Assembly (NCBI GenBank): GCA_013400155.1
Contig: VXBM01000022.1
Span: forward strand, 775,361-839,360
Source: Helopsaltes ochotensis
Lineage: Eukaryota; Chordata; Aves; Passeriformes; Locustellidae
Length of the DNA: 64,000 nt
Direction: 5' to 3'
How positions within the stretch are numbered: the stretch's first letter is position 1; the number at the start of each line of letters is the position of its first letter. Positions 25,001 to 38,800 of this stretch are shown piece after piece. The position numbers and the translations under genes are program-made. Under the pieces are notes generated by a model. It saw only the letters and a list, made by a program, of their open reading frames with translations. It had not been told where the DNA came from and did not search any database.

Positions 25001-28000
25001 TGGTTCAAAAGCTGAAGAGTTTTGTAAAACATCATTCATTTCTGTGAATAAAGCATAAAGACAAAGTAGTGCTAAATTTGTTGTACACTTTGTTCACTGT
25101 GACTTGTCTGTCCAGCTCTACATATAGGTTCTGCCATCACAGAGAAAGTGCTTTTTGTTGACAATTAGCCTCAATGACAGGTTTCTCTGAACCACTGAGA
25201 AATAAATGCCACTTAAATGCTATTGATGCAGCAGCTACTCAGTGTGGTTAGTTATAGAAACCATGACTGAGAATTGATTCCACTCATAATGAGGATCAGA
25301 TGTAAGAACACCTATATGAGTTTTATAGGAATACATTTTGCAAATAGAGAAAGGAAAAAAAGAAACAGGAAAGAAAATGTTTAGCTTTTTTGGTGAAGTG
25401 TAAAAAAAATTGTGGTATTTAAATAGTTTCATGAACTTGCAAGTTGTTCAAATTTTTGTATTTGGCTTTTTTTGTTTTGTTTTGTTTTTTGAAAGCTTTT
25501 GAAACATACAGTTTTTATTCTTTTTATCTATTTTTTGTGCTCTGAACCTTTCGGTTTTTATGCTTTTAATTTGTACCCATGAGAACTGGAAAGTTATAAA
25601 ACTGTTAAAAGTTTAAAAAGTTTAAAAAAAGGCAAATTATTGTAAAATTTCTAGATCCCAACTGTTGAAGCTTTAGGAGAAAACACCAAACATTATGAGA
25701 TTTCAAAAAAAGCTCTAAGTATCATCACCAAAGTTATGCTATGAAAAGTAAAATCAGTTTATAGACATGAATGGGTGAAATGGTCTGGCTCTTGAAATTG
25801 ATTTGAGACTTTTACCACTGAGATCACTGAAGGCTGATTTTTATTGTCTTAATCCTTGCCCTGTCATACCCAGGGTTAATCTGCTTGTCCCATGTCTCTG
25901 AATCCTCATCTCTAAATGGGAATGCTTCCTCCATCTGGGCAATGGTGAGTCAGTTCAGAGGAGAGAGAGGCTGGGCTAATCCTCAAAGAGGCAGCAGAGT
26001 TATAAAATTAAAATTATTCTACCTTGTCACGTAAGCTAAAGAGTTTTAAGTTCATTGATCAGGACTCAAAGCCATCAAAGTTTGTGAGATGTAGAAGGCA
26101 AAAACAAGGTGTTTGTAATAAAAGTGTAATTACAAATGGTACTAAAAAAGACAGATTATTCTTACCTTGCTGGAATCCTGGTTTGGCTGTGTTGGGATCT
26201 TTGCATCTATGGATTACTTTGCTAGTGACTTAAATCTCTGCTACTACTCCAACATAACTTTTGCCCCAGATTGGATCTCCACAGAGTCAAAAAACATCCT
26301 GAAATTTTTTTCTTTTGTGTGCTAAGAGATTCAATAAAATACAGCATTTTGAATTTACCTAGCCTGTAGGAGTAACCGGGAAAACTAAAATGTTCAGATA
26401 AATACCTTTGTAAAAGAGATATGATACCCCCAGCAAATAGTTTATGCAGAAGTTTTGAATTTTGATAAGTAAATAATTTTAAAGTTTTCCATATCATCAT
26501 GTTCATTAAAAGGTGAATAATTTGATTCTGAATAGTACTTTGGGATTTTGCGGTTTTTTTAAGTAAAATTTTTATTTACTAAGCTTATTTTTAAGTGCTA
26601 AATAATAGGTGATTTAATTATTTCTTTTCTTTTAATTTGTTTTCTGACATTTGATAATAGTAGATTTGCTTTTTTGCTTGCCATTTTAACATGTTGGTTT
26701 CGATCAACTTTCATTTAAAACCCAAGACCTAATGCCTCGATGGTTACTGGTCATCCATGTTGTGTCATCCTGTAGGTGGTGTTGGAATAGCTTCTTACAT
26801 CAACACACATCATCTTATGTATGTTTCTGTTGAATACTGTTCACTATTCTGTTGTCCAGTACCTGAGCCTTATTAAATCCTGTGATTTCTGATACTGAGT
26901 CCTATCTCAAATTCATAAACAACTTAATTTAACCTAATTTTACTCATCTTAAATTTTCTTCCATCTTTTATCCCAGTGTTTCTGTATGCCATTATCTTCT
27001 CTTTTGTCCTGTGGAAGACAAATTTCTCTGTCCATTAGTAAAGGTTGCTGTTTAGTGCTTTCTGAAAGTTTTGTTCAGTGATACAACTGATGATTCAAAA
27101 GGCATTTAATTTAGACTGAGCTAGGATGCTCTGTTGCCTCCCCTAGCTTGCATTGAATAGAGGCTTCCTTGACTGTGACTGATCCGTCATATCTATTTAC
27201 CCTTCTTGAATAGGGGCAGTTTCATTCAGATAGGTAAATATAATTGTGTTTCTTTTGACCTGTCTTACACTTTATTTATTATTTAGGAACTGTGATATGG
27301 TGGAGTATTCTTAAGTAGGATAAAAGACTCCAAAATATTTATTTAATGCAACTCATTTGAGCATAAGTAATCTTCCCTTTCTTTTAGAATGTAACCAATC
27401 TTTTTTAGATTTCCACCTTTGCATGAGTTTCCCGTTTAGAAGACCTAAGTTGTCTGAAAATATGGAATTATGTGAAGTTGTTGTATGTATGTATTTATAG
27501 AAAACTATGCTTGGAAAAATAAAGCTTTTTAAAATGGAGTTGGAGCTTGTTTCACACAAAATTCTCAGCAGTCATGGATGACCTAAAATTTTGTAATGTT
27601 CTAGTTGAAATGAAATCAGTTATTTTGCTGACATAACTCAAGTAAATATTGAATTTGAACTCAATTAGAAATGTTTTCCTGGAACCTCAAATGTCTTGCT
27701 TGTTTTCTTTCACAACCCTGAAAAAGATAAATTAATTGGTACACCCCATATTAAAGGGTAAATAGGATTTATTCACTGACTAAACTGAGATACACTGATA
27801 ATTTTAACTAGGTTTGTCTGTCTAGAAATTACGTCTTTGCCAAATAGCAGGACTGAATTGCAAACCTCCTTTTCTCTGTTCCCTTTTGAAGCATTAATTA
27901 GTGTTTGACCTCTGTTAAGTTCGTACATAACTATTTCGATTTATCCTTTCTATTTAAATAGATAAGGATAGGGAGAAATACTATTTTATATACCTGTTAA

Positions 28001-30926
28001 CATGCAAAGGACAGTTAAACAAATGAAGAAGTAATATATTCATAAATGATATTTAAATAACAAAAGACTCATGAAGAATAAGATACCAGGTCAAATATCC
28101 AAATGCTTTTCAGAAACAGGTATCACAAACTGCATTTAAAAAACCCAACTACAGATGCCTGTAGTGTTGACATCAAGATATGAGAACATCATTTAGATAG
28201 TCATTATAGCCAATGGAAAGAAATAGACATTTATAAAGGAGTGCTTGTCTCAAAATTGATAGAGATGTCTAAACTGCTTTTGGTGTTTCTGGATGTGTAA
28301 GGGTTTATAGCTCTTTGAGCTAGATTATGATATAGCTGCTCACGTTATATCTGGACACGTAATTGTCACGCCCTAAAAGCACAGAGAATGAAATTGCTTT
28401 GTTTTAAGGGGATTTTTTTTTTTTTTGTAATTAATCACTTTTGGTCTTGTAACTTCCTTGCACATATATGGCATTTTGTTGGTATAGTCTGATTTGATTT
28501 AGAAACTTGTATAACTTGTTGCATAGTTCATTTACACAAAACATTGCACTTGCATCATTGCTTTAAAATGAACATATATGCACTCAAATAATTTAGTGTT
28601 AGATCCTTACTTCTCTGTTAGAGTTGTGTTTCATAGCCAATTAAAAATCAAAATGGAAAAGTGTACATGTATTCAAAGTGGCACATAGGTGGGGTACATT
28701 AATTGAGCTAATTTGCGTCTGAAATACTAGGTTAATCTTATTTGTTATGCTTATAATGCTTGTAAATCAGAAAATGATTGCTTAATTGTAAATTACATAT
28801 TGATTAAAGCTCATGTGTGGTTTCAAAGGATGACTATATTTAATTTGCATAGCATACCATTCTACTGAGAAGGTGTTAATTTCTTTGAGACTTTGGAATG
28901 AATTTTTCCAACAGATACTTACGACATGCTTAGAAGTTCATCAGTGATTTATTTGAAAATGCTTTACGTACTCTATTACTGGTTTTCTTTCAAATGTTTT
29001 CACAAGTTATTTACAAAATTACAAAAACTGTTGCTTTTTAGTTCCAATGTGTGAAAATAAATAGAACATCAACATTTTAATTGAACATGAACATCTATTT
29101 TAAAATCAACTAGAAATTATAATTATGACAGCTTTGAAACAAGTGCCCTGTTTTCAGGTTGACAGGAAAAAAGTCTATGTTACTACTCTTTTTTAAAAAA
29201 TGAAATTTAAAATCAGTATTAAATACAAATTCCTTTTTCAGTGTCATGCTGGTGACTTACACTGGAAATAGTCTTGGTTTTCTAAGTGCACATTCATCTT
29301 AAACAATGCTAGATTAAATAACCCTTAGGTCTGAATGTTGTATTCTTTTTTCATTGTGGTTAAAGAAAATGAAAAGGTTTTTGATAAAACAAATTTTATC
29401 TTTTCACAAAGGCATAAGTTTTACTGATTGAAATTTAAGCCTGATTGAAGAGTAGACTAAAGAAGATACACCCACTTCACCCCAGTTTTACATAGAAAGT
29501 TTTTACTGAAAAATACAATTGCAATGTTACTGATAAATAATCTAAGCACAGCTATCAGTCCATAAAATGTATCATCTACAAAAACTAAATTCTGAGCCAA
29601 ATTCAATCATCTAATTTAGGAATGAAATCTCTGATGGTATATCATTTCAGTCAATTATTATCATGCTCAAAGTGAGTCTGAGTATTTTTCTCAGATTATG
29701 TATTAGGAATTCCATTGATTTAATACTGTGGTGTTCTTAATTAAAATTTTATGTAATGATACAATACTAACCAAAGAACTTAATCAAGGAAAATCCATAA
29801 CAATATTGTCCTAATAAGAATATGTCAGTAGTAGAGATGTTATGGAGGCATTGGGATTGTGCTGGAATAAACAGACTTTTGGGAACACAGGATCATGGAA
29901 GACATTGCTTGAGATTGTTATCAATATGATAACAAACATAAACTAAAATATACATAATTCTTGTTGTCTTACATTTAGATGAAAAAGTTTTTGAAGACAT
30001 TACTTATAGATGGTCAAGATAGATTTGTGCCTGAGTTTTAGCCACTCTTAGATTTTGTCTTCCAGTTTCAGAAATATTTGCAGTTACAATTTTTGTTTTA
30101 TCATTACAACATGATGTAACCTCTGGTAGGACCTCTAGGGCAGAGCAGGGGTCAGTGACATGTGGAAATGTGAACATCTCCTTAATGGAGTGCTAATACT
30201 CAAACTTGGTAATATTTCTACATATTGTCTAGATATTTCTTGAGATGTTAGTAAATCAGTATTCTGAGTCATTCTTTAAAATGGTACTGCCCCAATACAC
30301 TTACAAGTGTTATATTTTTGTTAAAACAGTATCAATTTTTTTTAATAAATCATGATCAAATTGAGCTTAACTTCATAACTTATCTTTAACCATGTCATAA
30401 TTATCCTACAAATGCTTTTCTGAAGTGATGTTGCTTTTAAAAAATCCAATCTTTATGTAGGACTTATAAGTGTCCCTTTTTTTTTGACCTTTTCTTTGAT
30501 AATTCAAAAGAAAATTGGAAAAGGATTAAAAATGCACAGAAAGTAAATTAAAATTAATTTTTAAGAAAACTCTTGTCTTTATTAGATATGTGAAAAAATT
30601 ACTACAAATCAGTCACAAAAATTAATTGCTTGTAAAACTAGTATTTAATGGGCAATATTATATCTTATTGTGTTATTAGTCAAAAGTCTGTATCTTGCAA
30701 TATTTTGGAAAAAAATCAGACCTCCTCTAGTCATGCCATTCTCAGCTTTTCTGCTTAGAATATTCATATGAACCAGCTGAGGTAGTAAGGATCGGAACTG
30801 GTATGAAATTAAATGGGGAAAGTATTTTGCCTTTCCTGAAAGGTTCCTAGTTTGGAAACTGGAATACACTTCAGTGAAATTTGCTCTAATTTTATATTTG
30901 GCAATTTCCAATGTATTGCTGTTTGG
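22003..30926. other. Unique AT-rich non-coding DNA
   Basis: About 9 kb with no supported gene and no confidently recognised transposable element. Short open frames on both strands (for example 24656-24868 minus and 26222-26506 minus) lack domains and exon boundaries. A 21-bp near-palindrome with 10-bp arms and a one-base centre lies at 22484-22504. Homopolymer T runs occur, the longest being 14 T at 28413-28426. Confidence 0.5.
22484..22504. repeat. Near-perfect palindrome, 10-bp arms
   Basis: ttcttctaca, one T, then tgtagaagaa: two exact inverted 10-bp arms with a one-base spacer. Confidence 0.85.
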
Positions 30927-30990
30927 ATTTTTTTTTCTGGTTGGTTGGTTGGTTGGTTTTTGTTTTGGTTTTTTTGGGGTTTTTTTTGGT
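30927..30990. repeat. (GGTT)n and T/G-rich low-complexity tract
   Basis: Five GGTT units followed by T runs broken by GG and GGGG. The plus-strand open frame crossing it (30874-31113) is an artefact of the repeat. Confidence 0.85.
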
Positions 30991-32574
30991 AAAAGTTTAC
31001 TGTTAGTACTGCTTTTGTTACACTTACGTAAATTTATTGTGAATCTATGCCTAAAAATTGGCTATTTTACTTCTAATGAAATTTTTAATCTATTTGAAGT
31101 ACCTTGTATTTAAATTTTAAATAACAGTTTATCAAAATACATTATTCTTGTTGTCATTTTTAGATTGTTAACCAGTGTGGATTTTATTCTTATTTAGATA
31201 CTAATAAGCATATATGTAGAGGTTATAAATAAATATGTATTTCTTTTTTGAGAGCTCTAGATTTCATTTCTGAATGGTTTAAGTGCTAACACTTTTTAAA
31301 AAAATACTCTTTTGTTATAAAAAGAGGTTTAAAAGACTCTAAGGTCTATAGGGAAGTATTTTTATTCTTCTATGGAGTTTGTGTGGGCATCTCATAGTGA
31401 ACATAATATAAGCAGTGAGAAATCCATTCTTTCCAGAGAAAAAGAAAACAGTGCTCATGAATATTTAACATACATTCCAAAATAATTGCAGGTGCCAACT
31501 TCATTTGGCATTATTCAACGTCTCTTAAAATTAGTATAACAGTTGTTTTAAAAGTCACAAATATTAATCTGTAAACATGGAGGAGTTTAAAGAATTTTCT
31601 TACATAGTTCTATCAGTGTTTGTCTATCCACAGGAAAGTGAACTTTGGTTCTAATTTGTCTGAATGGTGTACTTCTGGATGACCTAGCAAGCTTGTAGGT
31701 TTTTAATACCAGTGTACTCAGAGTTGAATTAAAACATGCATATTAACCTTTCAAATACACTCTAAAGTTTTAACAATGCATGAAAATTTTGGTGGGATAC
31801 CCTAAAGATTTATTGGAAGACGAGAAGCTCAAGTCAAGAAAATGCAAGTGAGGCAGGACCTATGCATGTATTTAAAACTACTTATGCTGTAGATAAATAC
31901 CAAGTCTTACAGAATTCTCTCTGCAAGATCCAGGGAATACCACAGCACTTCACAAATGCACATTTTTAGAGAGTTTCTGCCCCTTTACAGAACTTCATGT
32001 GTTAAGTGCTGTAAATACCCACCTGCCTCAACCCAACAATGGTAGAAGATTTTACTCACTATTTTGGGTGTTTGTGTCTTCACTTATGACCTTCTCATCA
32101 GCCAAAAGTGAAACCTTTCTTCATGCTCAGGAAGCCCCCAGAGCCTATGTCCTATATCTGCAAAAATATTTTCTTCCCAGACCTGGCAGAATAAGATATC
32201 CTTCAGTGTTTGAGTTCTTCTTCTCTGAATCCTTACTTAAAGCAATGGAAGAAGTAGCACTGTAATTTGGTGCAATATAATACAAACATGAGGTAAAATG
32301 GTTAAGAGATGAAAAGACTTCCTAAAGAAGTGGATTTTAAAAAGGATTTTTAAAAGGAAATTGAAGTAGAGTTTTTGCTTGGATAAAATAAGAAAAAAGG
32401 AGGCTTAGTCAGTGAGCATATGAACGAGGAATGTGTTTATGCATATTCATTTTAAAATCTGGCTATCTTAATGAACAACTGCCACAAATCTATTGATTAA
32501 CTGTTTTTTGTTATTTCTGAGGACAATCCAGGTTCTGGGAAGTAGAACCGAATTGCCAGACTTCATCACAGTTG

Positions 32575-32606
32575 TATAATAGTGTTCAAGTATAATAGTG
32601 TTCAAG
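32575..32606. repeat. Perfect 16-bp tandem duplication
   Basis: tataatagtgttcaag occurs twice, head to tail, without a mismatch. Perfect identity suggests a recent local slippage or end-joining duplication. Confidence 0.9.
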
Positions 32607-33450
32607 ATTTTTTGTGTGTGTGATCATATTGAGGTATTTGGAATCAAATAAGCCTTTGTACCAACTGCTGAACCAATTCATCTCCATCAGGAAAAAGAAC
32701 AAGTTATTTTTAGATTGATGTCCTAACCAATATGTCAATATGACACCCAGGCTGAATTTATGCTTAATAACTATTATTAGCTGTTCCCTCTGTCCCATAG
32801 TCACTACATGAGTATTCAGCAGTGAAGAGCAGTCTGTGTGCAAGTCTTCAGAGCACATGCTGTCTCTAGACTAGCTGGGACTTAGCAAAAGTAGAAGGGA
32901 GGACAATGCTCTTAGGAAATGGGACAGGTTAGGAAAAGAGAAGGAATTAGGGAAGAAGGGCAGAACTTAAAGTAATTGCAACAAAAAGGGAGAAGAACAT
33001 TTTGCAGGAGAAAAATTCTATACACTCTATCTTTCTGGAGATACCTGAGTTTGCTAGTTTTGCTGCCCACGGAAAAACCTGGTTGTTTCACCACAAAAGA
33101 TCTAGCACTTTCTGTATGCTGTATCTCTGTTAGAAAGTCAATTATATAAATAACAAATGCAGTTTTCCTTTCTTCTTCTCAGATAGATCTGTCTATTTTT
33201 ATGGATACATATCCCTGTATATTCATAAAGCTGTATTGCCTTTCTGAGCCTCTGTAACGCAACTAGCCAGTCAGTGTCCTTATGGCACAGCTGGGCTGTA
33301 ATAAATGGGGCAGTCCAATCCTCTCAAGGCTACTTGCTCTAAACTACTTTACTGAAGTAAAAACCCTTGCATTCTTAAGTGTAGAGAAAATAGTAATGCA
33401 GCTTAGATTTGACTACTGTCAAACTTCCGAGTTGTAGATTCTCTGGCAGT

Positions 33451-33464
33451 GCTGCCTCTAGTGG
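33451..33464 (-). promoter_or_regulatory. CTCF-like motif
   Basis: gctgcctctagtgg on the plus strand reads CCACTAGAGGCAGC on the minus strand. This resembles the CCACTAGRGGGC variant of the CTCF core with one G missing. It is weaker than the match at 5576-5590. Confidence 0.25.
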
Positions 33465-33792
33465 AGAAAACTAGAAAATACGAGGTTAGTAAATAGCTAT
33501 AAACTTGTTCTTTTATGTTATTAACTTCTTCCAGTCCTCAAAATTCTGGCACTTGTTTGTTAAGGTCAGATTTTGATTTTCTCTCTTGTTTTCGGTGGGT
33601 TGCTGTGTGAAAAGATGGGTAATCCAGTCCTCCTAACTTACTTAGGCTCATCACATTGTGTGGGTAGATCTCAGAAACTCCGGAAAAACTTAGTGATTTC
33701 CTGGATACTATAGCTTCCACTTGAAATGTGAGATCTCTTTTAGAAAGATATAAAAGATATAAAGAATTGAAAATGTAGGTAATCTTCCATAT

Positions 33793-33845
33793 CTATCAAC
33801 AGTTAGTTGATAGTAAATAACCTATTACAACTAATAGGTTATTTA
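33793..33845. repeat. Two abutting perfect hairpins
   Basis: Hairpin 1: ctatcaac (33793-33800), 5-base loop, gttgatag (33806-33813). Hairpin 2 starts at the very next base: taaataacctatta (33814-33827), loop caac, taataggttattta (33832-33845). Arms of 8 and 14 bp are perfect. Neither is followed by a T-run terminator or part of a recognised RNA gene. Confidence 0.9.
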
Positions 33846-34874
33846 TTTTCATTATTTGGAAATAAAGAAATGTGACTTTTACATGAATAGCCAAGTAATA
33901 GTTTTCTACCAGTGGATTGATGCTAAATGCTTTTTTCAGCTAAATTAAACAGCTGTCTAAAGTATCTGATGCCTTATAGATACTTACAGTTGGTTAGCAA
34001 GTTCTCTTAACCCTTTGTTATATAAATGAACTGGATTATAGTTTTAATACATCAGTTTGAGAGGTACATTTTAGCTGTGTGAGGCTTAGATGAGTTATAC
34101 TGAGAAAGATGGGCCCATCTGTTTGATTGATATTTCCCATTGTATTAAGGCTGAGGTCATCTGAAAAAATTAATCTCTGATTTACAATGGAAGTAATAAA
34201 TTTGGGACAATAAAAGTTCTTCAGAGAACCTACATTGTCTGACAATTTTCCACTTAGAGTTTTCAAGATCTGTGTATTTAAACAGTTTTAATCCATGTAA
34301 TGTAGAGTATTGATTTTGTATGGTGCTTGAAAATGTCATGCAAGATTAAATCTTATAGCAATCTAAGTGTACTATGACAATGCAAGTTAATGTTATTAGC
34401 CAAACTTGTTGTAGCATAAAAAATGGTATCAAGTTTAGTTGACAAGACTTACAAGTGAATGAATTACACTACCATTTCTTAATTATTTACTCCTCAACCT
34501 TTCTAGAATTTATGCTTGCTTGATGTAAGCCAACCTGTAGTTTCGCAGGTTTGATCTTCATAAACATGAATGCAACATTAAGATTTTGCAATTCTCCTGA
34601 TCTTATAGAGCATCCCTAGACTTGTTAAAACCCAGAGTTAATTTTTCAGTGAATTCCTTTTGCTTTAATTGCTCTCCATTGGCTTTTATACTTTTGGGGT
34701 ATAAATGATCTCTCTGGATTTTAATAAAATGTCTTCCTTTCTCCCAAAATGAGATTTGCTAAATGCTTATTCTTTCCCAATTACATTTAAAGAATTGATT
34801 GTTATTTTCTTAAGCCCTAATGGTTGTGGGTTTTTATTAACACCTTTTAGGTTTCTCTTATTTATATGCCTTTT

Positions 34875-35887
34875 TGTGGCATGCAGATCCTGGGTGGACA
34901 CCATGTTATCACTGATCACTGCCCTGATCAGTTGTACAGGGCAGAGAACAAGATAATGATAGACTCAAGAGTTGGGATAGGGGCAGGGAGAGACCACTCG
35001 CCAATTACCACCATGGACGAAACAGGCAAATTTAATTTATTTTCAATCAAAATCAGAGTAAGATAATGAAAAAAACCCACAACAACCTAAATCTTAAAAC
35101 ATCATCCCTCCACCCCCATGTCTTTCTGAGTTTAACTGTACTGCCAAATCCTCCACCTCTTCCTTACCAGCACCACAGGGGGATGAGGAGCAGTGGCTGC
35201 ACTCATTCCTCACACATTGTCTCTACCACTCCTTCCTCCTCAGAGAGAAGACTCTTCACGCTCTTCCTCTGCTCCACTGTGAGATCCATTCCAGGAGAGA
35301 CAGTTCTCCACAAACTTCCCTCACGTTGAGTCTTTTGCATGGGCTGCAGTTCCTTAGGAACTACTCCGGCATGGGTCTACTCTGTGGGGTGAAGCCCCTC
35401 AGGAGCACACTGCTTCAGCATGAGTTCCCCAGGCCCAGCAGGTTTCCTGCCAGAAAACCTGCTCCAGTCTGGGCTCCTCTGTCCATGGGGCCACAGGTCC
35501 TGCCAGGAGCCTGCTCCAGTGCGGGCTTCCCTTGGGGTCACAGCCTCCTTCAAGAGCTCTGGCATGGGCTGCAGGTGGATCTCTGTTTTGACTCCTTTAG
35601 CACCTCCTCCCCCTCCTTCGCTGACCGGGATGTCTGCACCGTTGTTCCTCTCCCGTGTTCTCACTGCTGTCTCCGGCTGCCATTGCTGTCCCCTCTGTCT
35701 TGCGTGCGTTCTCCCCGAGAGGCACTGCCGCAGCTGGAGATGGGCTTGGCCTTGGCCGGCAGCCGCTCTGTCCCGCAGCCAGCTCTTTGGGCTCCATCAG
35801 CTGTAGGGGCAGCTTCTGGCATTTTCTCCCACAAGCCACACCTGTAGCCCCCCAGCTACCAAAACCTTGCCATGCAAATCCAGTACA
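34875..35887 (-). mobile_element. Solo LTR of an avian endogenous retrovirus
   Basis: On the minus strand the element opens with tgtactggatttgcatggca, followed by aggttttggtagctggggg. It closes near 34875 in ...ccacA/CA form, with TG...CA ends and about 1,013 bases between them. A poly(A) signal AATAAA lies on the minus strand at 35037-35042, followed by a short U5-like segment. The layout (U3, GC-rich middle, poly(A) signal near the 3' end) is that of a complete LTR. It matches a repeat I know as common in songbird genomes, probably ERVL- or ERVK-like. No internal retroviral sequence adjoins either end, so it is a solo LTR. I could not find matching target-site duplications (ctttt on the left, tattt on the right). 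A 173-codon open frame on the opposite strand (35326-35847) is a by-product of high G+C. Confidence 0.85.
35037..35042 (-). promoter_or_regulatory. LTR poly(A) signal AATAAA
   Basis: The plus strand reads tttatt within aatttattttc, giving a canonical AATAAA on the minus strand inside the LTR at 34875-35887, about 160 bases before the LTR's 3' end. Confidence 0.7.
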
Positions 35888-38800
35888 TATTTTGCTAAAA
35901 ACTTTTACTTTAGGGATCTTGCTGATTTATGGCTAAGACTGCACTTGTAGCATTAGCAACAGACCTTAGTTTTCTGCTTAGAAATCAAATATGAAGTGTT
36001 CACCCTATGTCAATGAACGCATCCAGCTTTTACATGCTATCTTTTCTGATCCATAGCCTACAGATATTTCCCTAAAAATATGGGAGCAGGGGCTCCTCAG
36101 ATTAAGTGAAACAATAGCAGAAAAAGCTCTGATTTAACCAAAATTCTGTTGACAACATCTCAGGTTTTGTCAATAAATGTTGTGCTTTGGGAATGTAGTT
36201 ATACTTTGAGCTGGTTTTTTAGTGCCATGGCACAGTAATACCAAACAGATTACACTCCCTTATTCTCTGTGTTTACTTGGTAAGGAATTTATGGCCTTCA
36301 GACGTGAATGTGTCATTAGTATGAGGGATATCACTGTAAATGTTGAATTTTGAACTGATTTATTGCCAGGCTCCTTAGCTTGGCTATGCTGTAATTCTAG
36401 TAGAGGTGGAGCAAATTATGCCTGATTGCTTCATAAGATGAGTGTCCAGCAGTGAAGAAATCACTTGTGGTCCAGATTTGCACTGTCTGGATGCTGCTCC
36501 ACCTCTCTGACACAAGACACTTTTTTCCCTCTAGTATTTCATGATAATTTTTTGATTGATGTTTTTTTATTCGCCGAAGGCAGCCCAGGATATTTAGTAC
36601 AATTTATTTAAAATCTGGCAAATAGAGAAGAAAGAGAGGTCTCATTTTACTGAAAATAAATGTTCTTTCTTTAAAGTAGCAAAATACTATATTTAAAATG
36701 AAGTATTCAGGGTTGGGTTTTTTTCAGTTCAGATTTTCTGTTTTATTTATTATCAAATTGTTTAAATTAAAGTGATTTAAAATTGGATGAATAGTCTTCT
36801 AGAGCTATAATGGTGACCGTATTGTTCCATAGAAAAGACAGGAAAATGTCTAAACATGTAACAATATATCTGATGAACATATAAGGTATTGCCTTACTTA
36901 ACATGCTTACTGCAAGTGACTGCTTACATTTTAGATCTCATATAATCATTTCCATAATTTTCCACTTGAGAGTAAGGCAAATAATACTCAGTAAGCACTT
37001 ATTAGACTGAAAATGGTGAGCCGAATTTATTTTATTATACAGATGACAGTTTCAGAGATATGAAATATTAGAAAAAACACTTAATGATTGATATAAAAGG
37101 ACAATGCTGTTCTGAAACATGTACCAGCACAGAACTTGCTTTTCATTATTTTAGTATTTTAAAATTAAGGATGATATTATGACATATTGCCTCCAAATGA
37201 TACTCCAGAGTACCTACGGAACACTGTGTTCAATATTTTCTTCAATAAAGCAGAAGTCTGCCTTGATTTTTCTGCCTAATTAATTTGTGTATATCAAAAT
37301 GTTATCTTCTGAGTAGGCAAATTAGAAGTATACAATTGATTCCTGTTAGAATATAAATGTTCTTTGTAACATACTCAAATTTTTAATTCCATTACCAAAT
37401 GCATTACATAAATGTTTAAAACTAACCCTCTGTGTTGAAGATGAGTCCTGAGAGCCATGGAAGATTGAATTCTTTGGGGCTTGTTAGAAAATTAAATGTC
37501 TGTAATTTTAATTGTGTAAACTTTTACATTAAAATTACTTTTATTTCAAGCAGATGAATCTCTTTAGTCTTTCTTAATGGCTGTTTGAGATGATGAGGGT
37601 CTGACAGTACCTTTTACTAAGAGTTTTAGTGTTGCAATCTAATTTTTGCAGAGTACAGCAAGCTCAACTAATTTAATAAGGATTTTGAAAAGTGATTATT
37701 TTTAGAAGTTCTGTTTTTGAACAATGTGTTTATAGCCCTACAAAATGTTACATGTGCATAGCATTTTTGACTGCATAACATATCTGTAGTCAATTTTTTT
37801 GTCCCATTAATGTCCTCTCTTTAGTGAGCTGAATGATCAGACTCTGATTATGATACTCATTCCTACTTCAAAATCTTCTCTAAGCACAAACTAGGTATTA
37901 CTAATCAAAAAGATATTTCATTAGTTTTAGAATTTTTAAATTATTCTTTTAGAAGTGGGAGCACTGACAATGTAAAAATTCTAAAATCTAATTGCTTTCA
38001 CCTGTTAAAATAAGTAAAATACACGGTGGTGGAAAATATGTGTGCCTAAGAATGGAAAATAGTTGCACATATACCCTGAAGTATAGGACTTTTTCTTTTT
38101 TTTTCTTTTTTCTGTCTGAGGGAAGTGTCTGTCTGTTTTGTACAGCTATATCCTCTCAAAAGTCTGTGTGGCTTTTGAAAGCCAATGATTCTGCAACGTA
38201 CAATATTTCAGGCGAGCAGCTACTGCCGAGTAATGAGGCATGGGAGCAGCTGGTATTGGTTTATTTCAGAAGCTTTGTGTCTGATTCTATTAGCCTACCT
38301 ACAGATATAACTGCTCTTACCACTGAGATCTAAACATTGAACAAGTAATTCATAATTTTAAAATAGTTAAATGATCATTTTTGCGTTTTGTTTGAAGTTT
38401 ATGGTGTGAGGCTAATCAATGATGAAGTAGATTGTGAGTATGCTACTAAGAACTAAGGCAATTCTTAACTAAGCAAAAGAACAGGAACTTTTATAGAAAG
38501 AAAAGATGAATGTTTGTCACTGAACCCTACTGAATCTAAACAAAGAAAAAGATTACCTAATAGTCTTGCAATGCATTTGAAGTACAGTCTGCTATTTGTT
38601 TGGGGAGTTGAATGGAATATATGTCTTAAAATATTTCAACAGCAGAAGTGGTGTTTTCCAGTGGGTAGATCTTAACATTACTAAATTACTGTATCTTTTC
38701 TCCCTAGTTAAGACTCATTATTACACTGTAAGGCAAAATAATTAAAGCTGGTTTTACTTGCCTGTGATGCATTTTAGAGCTAATTTGTCCTAATGATGAA

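Larger units (their letters stand above)
30991..34874. other. Unique DNA without supported genes
   Basis: No transposable element is recognised between the GT-rich tract and the LTR. Separately listed items are a 16-bp tandem duplication at 32575-32606, a CTCF-like motif at 33451-33464 and paired hairpins at 33793-33845. The minus-strand frame at 33538-33720 looks slightly protein-like but has no firm exon boundaries. Confidence 0.5.

Noticed and set aside
25860..25930. Possible second MIR (ctctgaatcctcatctctaa then atgggaatg)
   Set aside because: Only about 30 bases resemble the MIR/L2 3' part, with gaps and no core. Chance similarity cannot be excluded.
33538..33720. Minus-strand frame with a possible 59-nt exon (acceptor tatccag, donor gtaagt)
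   Set aside because: The donor is good but the pyrimidine tract before the acceptor is poor and the product is not recognised. Too weak to list as a gene part.
35326..35847. 173-codon plus-strand open frame
   Set aside because: It lies antisense within a solo LTR, overlaps other open frames on both strands, and is explained by the LTR's high G+C content.
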